DNA of 64,000 nt, taken from NCBI RefSeq assembly GCF_026151205.1, contig NC_087082.1:7695908-7759907 (forward strand), written 5' to 3'. Made by a program: the position numbers and the translations under genes. Below the pieces are notes generated by a model, which worked only from the letters and a program-made list of their open reading frames with translations, was not told where the DNA came from and did no database searches. Source of the DNA: Bolinopsis microptera. Its lineage: Eukaryota; Ctenophora; Tentaculata; Lobata; Bolinopsidae. The number at the start of each line of letters is the position of its first letter. Position 1 is the first letter of the stretch. Below are positions 35,301 through 46,443 of this stretch, piece after piece.

Positions 35301-36307
35301 TATGATTAGAATATTTAGCTTAAAAGCTGGTATCTGACCAAGTTTGCTTTGACACGTGACAGTGATTATAAAATTACCTGGTTACTTGTGTGCAACATCT
35401 CCCTATAATCAGTAATTGTTCAGGTGTTATTGGAGGATACTATTCTGGTAGACTGTACAGAACCTTTAAAGGACTAGCCTGGAAGCGAGCCTCCTTCCTC
35501 ACCGCAACTCTCTATCCTGGGCTTATCTCCTCGACTTGCTTCATCTTGAACTTCCTGCTGTGGCATGCTGGTAGCAGTGGCGCTGTGAGTTATTTATCAA
35601 AATGTTCAATTGCTATTGTTTTTAATCTACTTAGTTTGTTTTTTATTGGTTTTAACAAACTAAGTTTTATTTATTTATAAATAATCATATGATTCTAATA
35701 TGACTAAAAATATATCAAAAGACAACTGCGCGAACGGTAGGATTCGAACCTACGCGGGCAGAGCCCAATTGATTTCTAGTCAATCGCCTTAACCACTCGG
35801 CCACGTCCGCATGTCTCTTTATCGAATTTCATTGTATATATTTTGCGCGCGTTAAATAACTCTTTCCTTCAGGTCCCATTTTCCTATATGTGTGCCTTGT
35901 TGGCATTTTGGATATGTGTTTCTCTACCACTCGTCTTTATTGGATTCTTCTTTGGATTCCGAAAACAGGTAAGAAACAATAATTTAAATTTGAAGGCAAT
36001 AAGAGAGGGAGATTAAATTTTCATTCAGAAGACAGAAGTTTTCAAAATTTATGTTTCAATTCGACTTCTCGTCAGAATCTAATAGCATGCCGACACGCTC
36101 ATTATTCTTATTTAACTAATTAACTTGTTATTTTTCAGCCGTATGAATATTCAGTACGCACTAATAAAATACCACGCCCCATTCCCTCTCAACTATGGTA
36201 CATGAGAACTGGTCCCTCAATGCTGCTGGCTGGCATCCTTCCATTTGGGGCTGTCTTTATCGAACTTTACTTTATCTTCTCCGTAAGTAATGCTTGTTGC
36301 TATATCC

Positions 36308-36338
<31 letters not shown>

Positions 36339-37767
36339 GTTCATACTGCACAATAAATGCGTCAATCCTGATCCTGGTAGCGGGATTATGTGACATATTG
36401 AGTCGATACAAATTTCTATGTAAACATGGTTTCAATCGGTTTTAAATTGCCCAGCTTAGGATGGTCTTCTCCGAACAAGATAACTTATCCTTGATTGTAT
36501 CTGCTCGTTTCCGTTCATTGACTATCTTGTATCCAGTTAAAAGTATCTTCTTTGTAACGCGCGGCGACGTTATTTTTACGTAATCAATCAATGCCAACTC
36601 CATCCGAGTTACGCCGCAAAACGAACCGCGCGCGCGTCTTGAAGATTTCCGTCGAGTCACTTCCAGTCGCAAGCCTGGGACCACTACTAGCATAGTCACA
36701 ACATCTACAAAGCTGCCATATAGCCTGACTGACAATTTTCTCGACTGACTGACAATGTTTCTTCTTTTTCCCCATTTAGAATACAAAGATTAGTACATTT
36801 TAGATTATGATTAATATTATATTTTTACCTATAGTTTACCTAGATTCTTGTTTACAAAGGACCACTACACTGACAAATGATCACTCTGGTAATTTATCCC
36901 TAATCTTGCAGGTGTTCACAGTTTACACTTTTAATTGTAAACTGTGGTAAATTTACCATGTGAGGCGTTGCCTTTTATATCATTTAATCGAACTCCTTCC
37001 TAATTTCTTTGAAGCAGCCAACTTCAAACCAGCATCTTTTCAAAATCATCTTTCTCAGGCGATCTGGGAGAACCAAATTTACACACTGTTCTCATTCCTG
37101 TTCCTTGTGTACGTGATTCTGGTGATATGTTGTGCGGAGATTGCTGTAGTGATCGTCTACTTCCAGCTTTGTACCGAGAACTACAGGTTTAATTAACTTA
37201 TTATTTAACTAATTACAGGTTTAGTTAACTATACTTGCTATTATTTGAGTAGGTCAATGTCTCAGTATGTGAACTTGTTTAATTTCTTTAATCTCTGTCC
37301 AATTAAAATATAAGTTCATCACACATCATCATTAATATTTCTACAAAAAATTCAAAATGAAAATAAATAATTCAAAAATTCAAACTTTAGATGGTGGTGG
37401 AAGTCCTTCTTTTCTGCTGCTGGAACTGGATTGTACGTCTTCGCTTATGGGGTCTTTTTCTACTATACCAAGGTAATTTCCATTTAAATTCAAAACTATT
37501 CTTATTAAACTGTACTAATTTTTTACTCATCTTTAACAATTCGCGTGATAGCTTTATCTTATTGAATATAACCTATATAAGAAATAGTTAATTAATTTAA
37601 ACACCGCTTAATTACAGTTGGAGATAGTTGGTTTCACGTCTACAGTCCTGTATCTTGGTTACACAGCCCTAATGTCCATTACATTCGGCATATTCACCGG
37701 CTCTGTCGGCTTCTTCGCTTCCTTCCTCTTCGTCAGATACGTCTACAGTGCAGTTAAAATAGATTAG
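29750..37767 (+). CDS. TM9SF4: transmembrane 9 superfamily protein (nonaspanin), complete, TM9SF4/TM9SF2 type
   Basis: Fifteen exons with matching phases: 29750-29854, 30091-30190, 30403-30507, 30759-30862, 31104-31235, 31371-31484, 31737-31922, 32365-32455, 35001-35123, 35424-35584, 35873-35968, 36139-36282, 37059-37186, 37391-37472, 37618-37767; 606 residues, the usual family size. It starts with a signal peptide ([20 protein letters not shown]). A luminal domain follows ([25 protein letters not shown]), then the first membrane helix in exon 31737. Then come [60 protein letters not shown] and further helices, ending in the short cytosolic tail YSAVKID, a Golgi/endosome-retention type end. 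Nonaspanins act in the Golgi-endosome-lysosome system in adhesion, phagocytosis and membrane sorting. The KID end favours TM9SF4, but the exact paralogue is not proven. A tRNA gene and several repeats lie in its introns. Confidence 0.96.
30301..30395. repeat. 8-bp repeat (aacaatgt)n
   Basis: Roughly ten imperfect copies just upstream of the acceptor of TM9SF exon 30403. Confidence 0.85.
30548..30655. repeat. 16-17-bp repeat
   Basis: About six copies of 'aacttacttcagtagc' in a TM9SF intron. Confidence 0.85.
31618..31690. repeat. 'tgtactag' repeat
   Basis: A short tandem array of tgtactag-like units in a TM9SF intron. Confidence 0.8.
31932..32349. repeat. (ACTT)n array filling a TM9SF intron
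   Basis: The intron between exons 31737-31922 and 32365-32455 is 442 bp and almost entirely (ACTT)n with rare variants. Only about 9 bp next to the donor and 15 bp next to the acceptor are non-repeat. ORFs rich in LTY here are artefacts. Confidence 0.97.
32554..33880. mobile_element. 1.3-kb foldback element with poly-G terminal inverted repeats
   Basis: The left end is a run of 18 G then TGTCACGTCCGTCTATGTCC; the right end is the near-exact inverse, closing in 10 C. Both sides are flanked by the direct repeat 'aataat' (32548-32553 and 33881-33886), a likely target-site duplication. Inside are 10-bp 'ggacataggc' repeats on the left, a long degenerate CCT-rich tract at about 32878-33660, and 20-bp 'aatgtccgtccgagtccgcc' repeats on the right. 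A 'gtctcatagaatccaaaaag' block occurs in direct orientation at both ends. No transposase ORF. It lies in a TM9SF intron. Confidence 0.75.
34258..34324. repeat. short C-rich repeat
   Basis: About four copies of 'cggcctccaccccctccccc', imperfect, in a TM9SF intron. Confidence 0.8.
35729..35810 (-). tRNA. tRNA-Ser(AGA)
   Basis: An 82-nt minus-strand gene with a full cloverleaf. The acceptor stem GCGGACG pairs with CGTTCGC (one G-U), and the discriminator is G. The A box region is GTGGCCGAGTGG. Anticodon loop CTAGAAA gives anticodon AGA. A class-II long variable arm and T-loop GGTTCGAATCC are present. A T-run follows downstream on the minus strand, as expected for Pol III. It sits antisense inside the 288-bp intron 35585-35872 of the TM9SF gene. 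It looks intact, unlike the tRNA-like SINE heads elsewhere. Confidence 0.97.
36308..36335. repeat. 28-base poly-G run
   Basis: An uninterrupted G run 26 bp downstream of the donor after TM9SF exon 36139-36282. Confidence 0.95.
36917..36959. repeat. hairpin in TM9SF intron
   Basis: CACAGTTTACA and TGTAAACTGTG form a perfect 11-bp stem, with the palindrome TGGTAAATTTACCA next to it. There is no sign of a named RNA. Confidence 0.6.
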
Positions 37768-37790
37768 CTTGGTTAACTTATTGGGGTCGT

Positions 37791-37886
37791 TATTAGTGGA
37801 GTTGTTAGTAGGGATATCACATGACAAGCCCTACGTTATTAGTGGAGTTGTTAGTAGGGATATCACATGACAAGCCCTACGTTATT
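37791..37886. repeat. 46-bp direct repeat, two copies
   Basis: Two adjacent copies of a unit containing 'ttagtggagttgttagtagg', between the TM9SF stop and the DCAF6-like start. The 943-bp gap between these two genes otherwise shows nothing recognisable. Confidence 0.85.
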
Positions 37887-38709
37887 AGTGGAGTTGTTGG
37901 ACAGGTTAGGCAGTACTCATGTGATCCGCCGTGCAACAACAACACAAGATACAAGGGTTTTATAAATCATGTTGTTGGGCTTGTTTTGAGGGTAACTGCA
38001 GTAGTATACAGCAGTGTACTGCCTTAGTGGCGTACCCCAAATATTGCTCAACGCCAAGTCTGAAATATTTCATTTGATTTATTTAAGTTGTCCCTGGAAG
38101 AAATTCCAGTTTATTTTTAGGTCACAATGTTTTTGGCGGGAGCATGAATACTTCTTACTCAATTTAATCGGAGATTTTTAAAATACCACGTTTTTATTGA
38201 TATTTATCACGTGGCTGGTTTTACTTTTACGAACTAAAATTCTGACAATATATATTTATTGTGCACTCTTCATTGAGAGATGAGACGCAACCTCGTGCAG
38301 TCAGGGTTAAGATTCCTCATTTGTAGACGGTTTTATATTTGTCTTCTGGGATCTTACTAGTTAATTGAATGATTGTAAATTATCAAAATAGAAATAGCAA
38401 GTATTAATTATGATGAACCTTTTTGTTTGCAGATGTATTGATATTCTAGACATTTCACGTTATTTCTCGTTTATTTGCGCTAACACAGTCAGTAAATGAG
38501 TTTGTTGAGATTGTGGCTTTCTTTAAGAGGGTCTTATATTTAATAGTGTGTGGGCAGAATAATTTTTAATGAAAACGTAACTAAAGTAAGCTAAATAGCA
38601 ACTAAAGTAAGCTAAATAAAAACTAAACACACTTATTTTCAAGCCATGTAAAACATCCCGAACTGTTTCTGAAGTTTCCAACATATCACGATATTTGGCA
38701 ACATAACGA

Positions 38710-41709
38710 ATGTTAGATGGAACTATCACCGAGGATTACAACGAAAACTCTCCCGAGCGTTGCCATGACAACGTCTCTAATCACCCTGACAACACGTTCC
38801 ATCACCATGATCACGTGACTCATCACTCAAAGAGAGCTAGACATGACAAGAAGGTACACGTGGTAAGACAGCTGCACGAGAGGTTGTATCAGAAGGCACC
38901 CCCTGGGTTCCTAAGGGGGTCCCTCCTGCAGCGGGATATGATCACCAGACTCACTACTAGGGATACTATCAACGGTAAGTTTATCAATCTTGTGTGCTCC
39001 CGGGGCATGAGGTGTCTTTCTTTGTGTAAACATGAAGCGCAGCAAGTGTTTACTTACACACAAATACGGAAGTTGTTTGATAACCTGGTCATCCCACTAT
39101 TACTCAGTAAAGTGATTAAAAACACCACTCAGATCCACTGTACACTGGAGCAGTAGTAGCTCTGAGGTGGAGCCCGGACGGACAGAGCCTGATGTCGGGA
39201 GGGAAGCACCTGACCCTGCACTCCTACCCTAACTGTAGGAGGATAGCCAGTGCGCGTATGCCTGCTGAGGTGTACGATGCTGAGTTCCTGGATAGGGAGA
39301 CTGTAGTCGCTGGTAAGTCAGTCAATCAGTCAGTCAGTCAGTCAGTCAGTCAATCAGTCAGTCAGTCAGTCAGTCAGTCAGTCAGTCAGTCAGTCAGTCA
39401 GTCAGTCAGTCAGTCAGTCAGTCAGTCAGTCACTCCTTACAGGGACAAGTACGGGACTGATCGTGCTTCCTCTACTCCCTCAACTGCCCAGCTCTCCAAA
39501 TAACCTCACTGATGACGTCATAAGTTCACGTGACGTCACATCAACTCGCTACTACACAGTTATCAGGTGCCACAGTGGTTCTGTGTTCTCAGTCAAACCT
39601 CTGGTCGGAATGAGTAGCGACGTGTTCTATACCGCTTCAGCTGATCGCACTGTCAGGTAATTAGTTATAATTAATTAATTAATTAGTATTAATTAATAAA
39701 TGAGTTAAGATATCTATTTACACTATGCCTATTACTCGGAGAATTCAGTTACTTCGTTTAGATATCTCAACTGACAATGGTCTATTGATAGAGAACCAAG
39801 CTTAGTTAAGATTGTTTCCAGATCAAGAGTTCTAGAATCTAACAAAATGTTCACATATCACTGTTCCCTTTCTAGAGCTATCTCTAACTTTACAGTTCAC
39901 AGGTTGTTCGACCGCCGCGCACTAGGCACATGCTACTCAAGTCGCACGTGCAACAACAACCTGCTGCTGGTGGGGACTATGTCTTATCGGTCTCTGGCTG
40001 TCAACCCTGCTAACCCTCATCAGTTCTGCGTTTCTCATGGTCCCTATCTAGGTGAGTAGATAGTTAGCACTTGTTACTGTCTGCTACATTCTTACAGTAC
40101 TGTCTGCTACAATCTTACTATACAGCTTGTTCCTTACAAAAAATGTAGTTCTGATTGGCATTAATTCTGCTAAATTTTAAACTAACGTTATATCTTAGAA
40201 ACTAACGGCATATCGTATAAACTAACATTATATCTTATAAACTAACGTTATATCTTATAAACTAACGTTATATCTTATAAACTAACAGCTCTAACTACAG
40301 GTGTACACGACCTGAGGTTCTGCTGTACGGACCACAGAGCAATAGTGCGGAGATACGACGTGCCGCCCTTCCCCCGCCCTCATCTGGGAGGAAGCAATAG
40401 GATTACACACGCTGTGTACAATAACAGTGGCACTGAGATACTCCTTAACACTAGAACTATAGGTAATTATCTGAGAGAACAGGCCTGTGAAAACTCTTGG
40501 TCATCCGTCACACTTCAACTTTAAGTTAACTTTCATTTTTACCAGTGCAATAATAGCATCTTGTCGCTGTACCCGTTATCAATCTACACTACATTTAACC
40601 TACAGGTGCTCTGCTGATCTCTAATGATCCTAACAGTGGAGAAACTGTCGACCTTGAAACCGCTAATACTGCTAGTTTTTCTGAAAACTCTACAAATGAG
40701 AGAGGGCAGGAGCGTGTTGTGGTGAGTGAAGACTCTTCTAGCAACCGAATAAGGGAGGCCTCCAGTTCTTTGGGTCAGCTGGGATCAGAAATCACGAACT
40801 GGTTAGCAGAAAGAGGTCAATCCGAAAATGAAAGTGAAAGAGAAACATATCGTGAAAGAGAAAGTAATGGGATCATTGGACGGTATACGGGCCACAGAAA
40901 TACACGAACAATACTAAAAGAAGCGGCTTTTTGGGATGATAAATATGTTCTTTCAGGTAAGACTCGCGCTTATCTTTGCTAACTGAATCAACACGTTAGA
41001 TTTTAAACGTGTCACGTGACTGAAACACGTGACTAACACGTTACTTCCTCACACAGGTAGTGACTGTGGCCGCGTGTTTGTGTGGGATAAGAGTACGTGT
41101 GAAGTGCTGGCAGCTCTCCAAGTTGACTCCCACACCACCATGTCGGTTAAACCACACCCTTTTGATCCTGTTCTAGCCTGCTCTGGGCTTGACAAAAACG
41201 TGCAAATTCTAGAGCCTAACTTTGAGGTGAGTTAGATTATTTATAAATACTTAAAGAGTATAAATACTCTTTAAGTCAATATAACAAGATCAAATTTTAG
41301 TAAAAGTTGTAATTATTTTATGTAATGTGATGACAGAGGCTAAGAATATGCATTATGTTTTGAAAGAACTTTAGATGTTGTTAGCTTTCTTGTGTGATGC
41401 ATTTACGGTGATCTTCAGTTAAAAGTATTCATATATAAATAGTTGTAAGTACAGTATTAATTCTCCTAATTTATGTTAGATAAATCTGTTTAAATTAGAC
41501 AAGGCTAATATTCGACTTATTGAACTCCTGTAATAATGAGCACTGCCTCCCAGAGTGAGGGAATGACCCGAGAAGAAGTGACAAGTCACGTGACCCAGAA
41601 TTACCGTGTTCTGGAGGAGGAAGGCATGATAGTTCCTATCCCTAACTCTGTGGTTATGAGGGCTCTCTCTGCTGTGGATCCCGGGGACTTCCTCGCTGCT
41701 ATCTTGTAG
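38710..41709 (+). CDS. DCAF6: DCAF6-like WD40 protein (CUL4-DDB1 substrate receptor)
   Basis: Eight exons in phase: 38710-38974, 39154-39312, 39443-39656, 39903-40051, 40301-40462, 40606-40956, 41057-41226, 41554-41709; about 541 residues. WD-repeat signatures are VALRWSPDGQSLMSGG, VIRCHSGSVFSVKPL...FYTASADRTVRLFDRR, SYRSLAVNPANPHQF and ITHAVYNNSGTEILL. A Ser/Glu/Arg-rich linker in exon 40606 precedes YTGHRNTRTILKEAAFW, SGSDCGRVFVWDK and VKPHPFDPVLACSGLD, the DCAF5/6/WDTC1-type last repeats. The GHRNxRT, SDCG and PHPFDP details and the C-terminal EVTSHVTQNYRVLEEE helix fit DCAF6 best. Vertebrate DCAF6 is longer because of a larger disordered linker. DCAF proteins recruit substrates to CUL4-DDB1 ubiquitin ligase. 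I chose the start at 38710 as the first in-frame ATG of exon 1; it gives a His-rich N-terminus. MGRN1 follows 600 bp downstream. Confidence 0.88.
39317..39433. repeat. (CAGT)n array beginning inside a 5' splice site
   Basis: The donor after DCAF6-like exon 39154-39312 reads GCTG/GTAAGTCAGTCA, and about 28 CAGT units follow. They continue to within about 10 bp of the next acceptor (cactccttacag), so the 130-bp intron is nearly all repeat. Confidence 0.95.
40171..40290. repeat. 20-bp minisatellite
   Basis: About six copies of 'aaactaacgttatatcttat' upstream of the acceptor of DCAF6-like exon 40301. Confidence 0.9.
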
Positions 41710-41849
41710 CAACTTGGTTATTTCTCTATCACGATTGATACTTTTTTATAAATTTTTGTTTCTGACACTGATTTTAGTTATGATGCTATGTTTTTATAAG
41801 CAGTGATTGACAATTTAGGTACTTCCTAAGGTGTACCATAAACCATTAA

Positions 41850-41886
41850 GGGGGCCGGGGGGGGGGGGGGCCGGGGGGGGGGGGGG
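41850..41886. repeat. poly-G tract interrupted by CC
   Basis: Two long G runs separated by 'cc', between the DCAF6-like and MGRN1-like genes. Confidence 0.9.
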
Positions 41887-42313
41887 TCTTCATATAATGT
41901 GGGGTGGTACTCACTTATTTATAAAGTGTACTGTAAACTATATATAGTATACTGTACTGTAATTCCCTGCTATGCAGGAGGCAGCGCTTTTAGTCTATTG
42001 ACTAACACATTTTATTGTGATTTTGCTAATGTATATTGTATAATGTATAATATATTTTCTATCACAGAATTGTAATTAGTAATTATTGGTGAATGGTGCT
42101 CTTACACCGATTATTGACATTATACCTAAAAAGTTAAGATGTTTTCTCCTTTTTATTCTGTCCTTCTGTTTAACCGTCCCACTCCCTAAACAAACAAAAA
42201 ACCTTTTAACCGTTAAACTTTTATTCGCTGACCTGTACAATTACCCTAGTATGTAGAGACTTTGCCCCCAACTGGTCGAGGGTTCAGCAGTTTCTGTGTG
42301 TGGTGATGTGATC

Positions 42314-45300
42314 ATGGGGTCAGTCTTAGCCTTGTTCAGAGGTCCACTTAACCCTCCTCGCAATGAAGAAACCTCACAGGTAACAGGGTTGCTTTCTCTT
42401 TCAGTTTCTCTCTGTTATCTTTCTGTTTCTTGTTCATTTTCGCTATATCATTATCTTTTTGCTTCTTGTTTATTTTCAAAATCTAACTGAACTCTGAAAA
42501 GCTAGCTATTATTAACAAGGTTCCTTGTTCAGGTACAGTGTAGTGTAGTGTAGTGTAGTGTAGTGTAGTGTAGTGTAGTGTAGTGTAGTGTAGTGTAGTG
42601 TAGTGTAGTGTAGTCTAGTGTAGTGTAGTGTAGTGTAGTGTAGGCTGGCTATTGTTAACCAGGTTCCTTGTTCAGGTAAAGGCTGGCTTTTATAAACAGG
42701 TTCCTTGTTCAGGTACAGTTCCCACCCCGATCCGGCTGCTACTTTGGTTCCTACTTTATAATGGGAGGTGAACATTTCAACACGGGACGTAACGACGCGT
42801 ACTTGTTCGGGGAACCTAACGATCTGACCTTCTTAAACAGAAGACCTGCCCCCTTCCCTTACCCCGCTCCAGCTGCTAGTGAACCCAGCAAGACACTCCA
42901 GAGTCTGGTGAATGTGAGGAGGGACAGTGTCAAGTTGGTGAAACCCCCCTGCTGTTGTCCCTGTAACCAGTGTAGTTGCCATGGTAACTACACGCTAGAA
43001 TTCGTGGTGGATGCAGATGTGGCGTGTGTTGTGAGAGTACTGACTGGAGTTAAGGATGATGCTATTGTTAGTTCTCAACGTGATCCTGCTGTTAAACACT
43101 TCAACTTCCCCGCTGGTACGAGTAATATAGTGGGAGGACAATTGTTTAATACCCCCAGGCCCCATGTAGATTGACGCGTAATGTCGACACTTCTAAAAAT
43201 CATTACTTTAAGCATCTGTTGTGTCCCAGTTTTGTCAGAGTCTAGTGTTGTAACCTTTTTGTCCCAGGTATTGGACAACAGTTCTCCGAGCCTGATCTCG
43301 TGTTCAGTCCTGGGGAGTTCCCTCACTCCATGTTCAAGTGGAACAGCAACATGACGGAGCCTATACCCCTGGTTTGTAGTTTATTCGTTTAGTGTTCTTA
43401 TATTTCTACTAATAAATGGAAAATTTTGGGATGATTCTCTAAACAGCATCAGGTGATTCACATTTCACAGCAGCTCAATGATTCTCTAAACAACATCAGG
43501 TGATACACGTGACAGTGGAAGCTGAGTTTCAGGACCACGCTCATTTCGTATTCTGTGTATTTGAGAAATCTGTTGATAACATCTTCTCGGTAAAGGTCCT
43601 AAAACAGAAACAGAACATTGATGGAATATCCTTCATCTTGCAAGAGATTTACGGGATGGAGAGCAAGGGAAGCTCTGATAAATCAGTGGGTACGTACTAA
43701 GTTACAGTAAATAGTAAATGCTCGCTACCTCCTAACTAAATGGTATTTACTTCGGTAACTCTGATTTCTTACTTTACACCTCACTGCAATATAAGCGTGT
43801 AATTTAACAAGATACCTCTACAGGTAACGGTGAGTGTGTTGTCTGTCTGAACGCGCCGCGCGACACCATGATACTCCCCTGCAGACACCTGTGTCTGTGT
43901 TACACGTGCGCGGAGGACGTGCGGTTTAAGAGCAACGTGTGTCTGATGTGCCGACAACCCTTCCGGGCCTTGTTGAGGATAGAGGCTCTACAGAGAGTCG
44001 CTACTGATGAATCTGATGGTAAAACGGTAAGATTTGTAGGAATAATTATTATTATTTATACTTTTTTTAAATCTCACACTTATTTTACTTCGGAGTATTC
44101 CAACAGCCACATTGTTACACAAGTGTAACTAGCCAATTACAGGAAGCCGAAGGATTTAATTAGGCCAGTGACGGTTAAGGTAGTGTGTACCATACTTTCT
44201 TCGCCCGAAACTTCGCTGCAATGGACAGCTTCTCATTTAACCCTCACACACGATTTCTCGAATATTCGGCTGAGTAGACCGGGGGGCTGCATAGACCACT
44301 CAGGATCTTTAGCTGAATGTCGACGACACTCACCCCACGACTAGGCAGGCAGTGGGTTTCGAACTCGCAATCTCACGATTACAAATCCGATGATTAACCA
44401 ACTACGCTACCTGGCCGTTAAACATGATTTAATTAATGTGGTATTCTGTACCAATACAAATGTCCCCGAAATTTATTGCACGCAGCGACATTCATTATCT
44501 CATTTTAAGTTTATCAAAATTGTTGATATTTCAAAACTGAGAGACCTCACTAGTCTTGACGACTGCTTCTTAAAAATAACAAAACAGTTAGTTGAGGTTA
44601 ATTTGATCAATTAGATATGTTGAGATCGTTGTTAAACTTCTTACAAACTAGAAGAAAGCAGCACGTATTATGAATTATCCAAAACTGTGGAGAGAGTAAC
44701 CCCAGTCTTATCTCCTCAGGAGAGCGAGGAGACGTTTGAAAGAGTGGATCTGGTGGAGTACAAATGTAGCAGCTCGCTGGATTCCAACTCTAGGAGTAAG
44801 TCAGAGTTAAACATTCTTTAAATACATTATGTATATAACTATTAACTATATAATATGTAATCAGTAATATGTTGTACATTTTGGGAGCTTTACAATGTTT
44901 GTATTGCTTTACATGAGTGTAATAACTATTATAACAGGGGGCAGTAGCTCCTCACTCCAGCTGGAAGCAGGACCTTCTAATCCGAATAACGGTGATGATA
45001 TAACATTGGAAACACATGTTACTGAGGCACCTCCAGGTAATATTGAGAGCTTTCCCCGGCTCTCTGCTGGCTCTTTACCGGCTCTCTACCGGCTCTTTAC
45101 TTTATATCATTCGGGCTCAAGATTTCAGCTGTAACTATTCCATGAAACTAATAATTTGTTTGCATGTCTGTATATATACAGACATATATATCTAGAGTTG
45201 TGAACCTTGTTTGTTAGGGGGGCTTTGTTATCTGTAACTTGGTAACCTGGTAACCTGGTAACCTATTACCTGGTAACCTAGTAACTTGGTAACCTGTAAC

Positions 45301-46271
45301 CTTGTAACCTGTATCCTGGTAACCTGTAACCTGTAACCTATTTCCTGGTAACCTGGTAACCTGGTAACCTGTAACCTGTAACCTAGTAACCTGTAACGGG
45401 GGGGGGGGGGGGGGGGGGGGGGGGGCCAATGACTACTTTTGGGGACTTGGGGAATTACGTCAACGATTTTACCCCGAGTCCCCATGATTTTTAGTCCCCA
45501 AAAGTCTCCATTAGTCCCCATTTAGATGATTTTTAGTCCCCATTAGTCCCCAAAAGTCTCCATTAGTCCCCATTTAGATTTATCCTACTCTTATCTTGGA
45601 CAAAACATCTCGATCGTATCGTTATTAAACTAACTTGAAAACCATAAATAACTGTCAAAAATTCTGGGGACTTATGGGGACAAATGGTGAATTACGTCAA
45701 CGAGTTGACCTCTAGTCCCCATGATTTTTAGTCCCCATTAGTCCCCAAAAGTCTCCATTGGTAGTCATTGCCCCCCCCCCCCCTGTAACCTGTAACCTAT
45801 TACCTGGTAACCTAGTAACCTGCAACCTGGTAACCTGTAACCTGGTCTCACAGTGCCCAGGAAGCTGTCAGACAGTGTAAGGGTGGACAATGTAGGAGTA
45901 GAGGTGTCAGCTAGTGAGCAGAGCTCCCGGAGCGAGGAGGAGGAGGTGGAACCTACTGAGTTCGACAGGTCAGTCAATGCTCACACAGCAGTCAGATCAC
46001 TAATAACTTAATAACACATCATCTCTCACAAATATCCCATTTTCACGTCTTGGCTCCTTCTTACACATTGAAATATCTCAGCTTTATTAAAATGTTAACT
46101 ATATCCCCAATAAATAAGTGGCTAAAATTAGTGACGCTTGATTACACAGCATCACACAGCACCATGACATATAAGTGTCGTGTTGTCATGGTAATTGGTA
46201 ACGTGTCAGATGATTTACTGAACTCATTTCCCAGGAGCAGCTCAAGCACTCTCTCTCCGGTTGAAATTTAA
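42314..46271 (+). CDS. MGRN1: MGRN1/RNF157-type RING E3 ubiquitin ligase, complete
   Basis: Nine exons in phase: 42314-42379, 42713-43115, 43268-43371, 43500-43689, 43824-44026, 44720-44795, 44938-45036, 45854-45968, 46235-46271; about 430 residues. The N-terminus MGSVLALFRG suits N-myristoylation, as in MGRN1. The family domain has SYFIMGGEHFNTG, YLFGEPNDLTFLNRRPAPFPY, SLVNVRRDSVKLVK, HAHFVFCVFEKS and VKVLKQKQNIDGISFILQEIYGME. The RING is in exon 43824: CVVCLNAPRDTMILPCRHLC, then LCYTC and CLMCRQPF. The tail is acidic and disordered. MGRN1 mono-ubiquitinates cargo and TSG101 in endosome-lysosome traffic and regulates receptor levels. An unusual Cys cluster (PCCCPCNQCSC) interrupts the N-terminal domain. 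A SINE, a poly-G foldback element and duplicated acceptors lie in its introns. Confidence 0.95.
42515..42712 (+). repeat. triplicated 3' splice site around a (TGTAG)n array
   Basis: The acceptor used for MGRN1-like exon 42713 (ggttccttgttcag/gta) occurs three times, at about 42519-42535, 42662-42677 and 42699-42715. Related 'ggctggct' leaders precede the copies. The first copy carries 'gtacag' like the exon start and then runs into about 22 TGTAG units (42540-42642). Confidence 0.92.
43440..43499 (+). repeat. duplicated acceptor of MGRN1-like exon 43500
   Basis: 'gattctctaaacaRcatcag' followed by 'gtgat' occurs twice about 53 bp apart. The downstream copy is the one in frame with exon 43500-43689. 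Confidence 0.8.
44089..44420 (-). mobile_element. tRNA-derived SINE, copy 3
   Basis: Same family as the copies at 2862 and 5816. The head at the right end has A box TAGCGTAGTTGG and B box GTTCGAAACC. The anticodon-like loop TTTGTAA would read TGT, hinting at a tRNA-Thr source (inference). It is antisense in an MGRN1-like intron. Confidence 0.85.
45230..45397. repeat. (gtaacctg)n-type repeat
   Basis: An imperfect array of gtaacctg, gtaacctagtaacc and similar units. It continues after the inserted poly-G element, at 45784-45845, right up to the acceptor ctggtctcacag of MGRN1-like exon 45854. Confidence 0.92.
45398..45783. mobile_element. 386-bp foldback element with poly-G terminal inverted repeats
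   Basis: It starts with a run of about 28 G then ccaatgactac, and ends gtagtcattg then 13 C, so the ends are inverted repeats. Interior blocks ('agtccccattagtccccaaa', 'gaattacgtcaacga') are repeated. It is flanked by 'tgtaac' on both sides (45392-45397 and 45784-45789), but the host is itself a gtaacc array, so the duplication is suggestive only. Similar architecture to the element at 32554-33880, with unrelated sequence. Confidence 0.7.
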
Positions 46272-46385
46272 ACATAATTGGAAGATATCTAGATCACGTG
46301 ATGAAATCAACTGCTGGTCTAGTTCACATTGACATTCAAATAATAACTGATATAGCGTGCATTTCCCCTCCCGCCTGGGCTTAGT

Positions 46386-46443
46386 AACTATAGTAACTAT
46401 AGTAACTATAGTAACTAAAGTAATAATAATAACTATAGTAACT
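46386..46443. repeat. 'actatagta' repeat
   Basis: Short array of 'actatagta' units downstream of the MGRN1-like stop. Confidence 0.8.

Noticed and set aside
36442..36786. 114-codon minus-strand ORF in a TM9SF intron
   Set aside because: No motif, splice sites or neighbours to support it.
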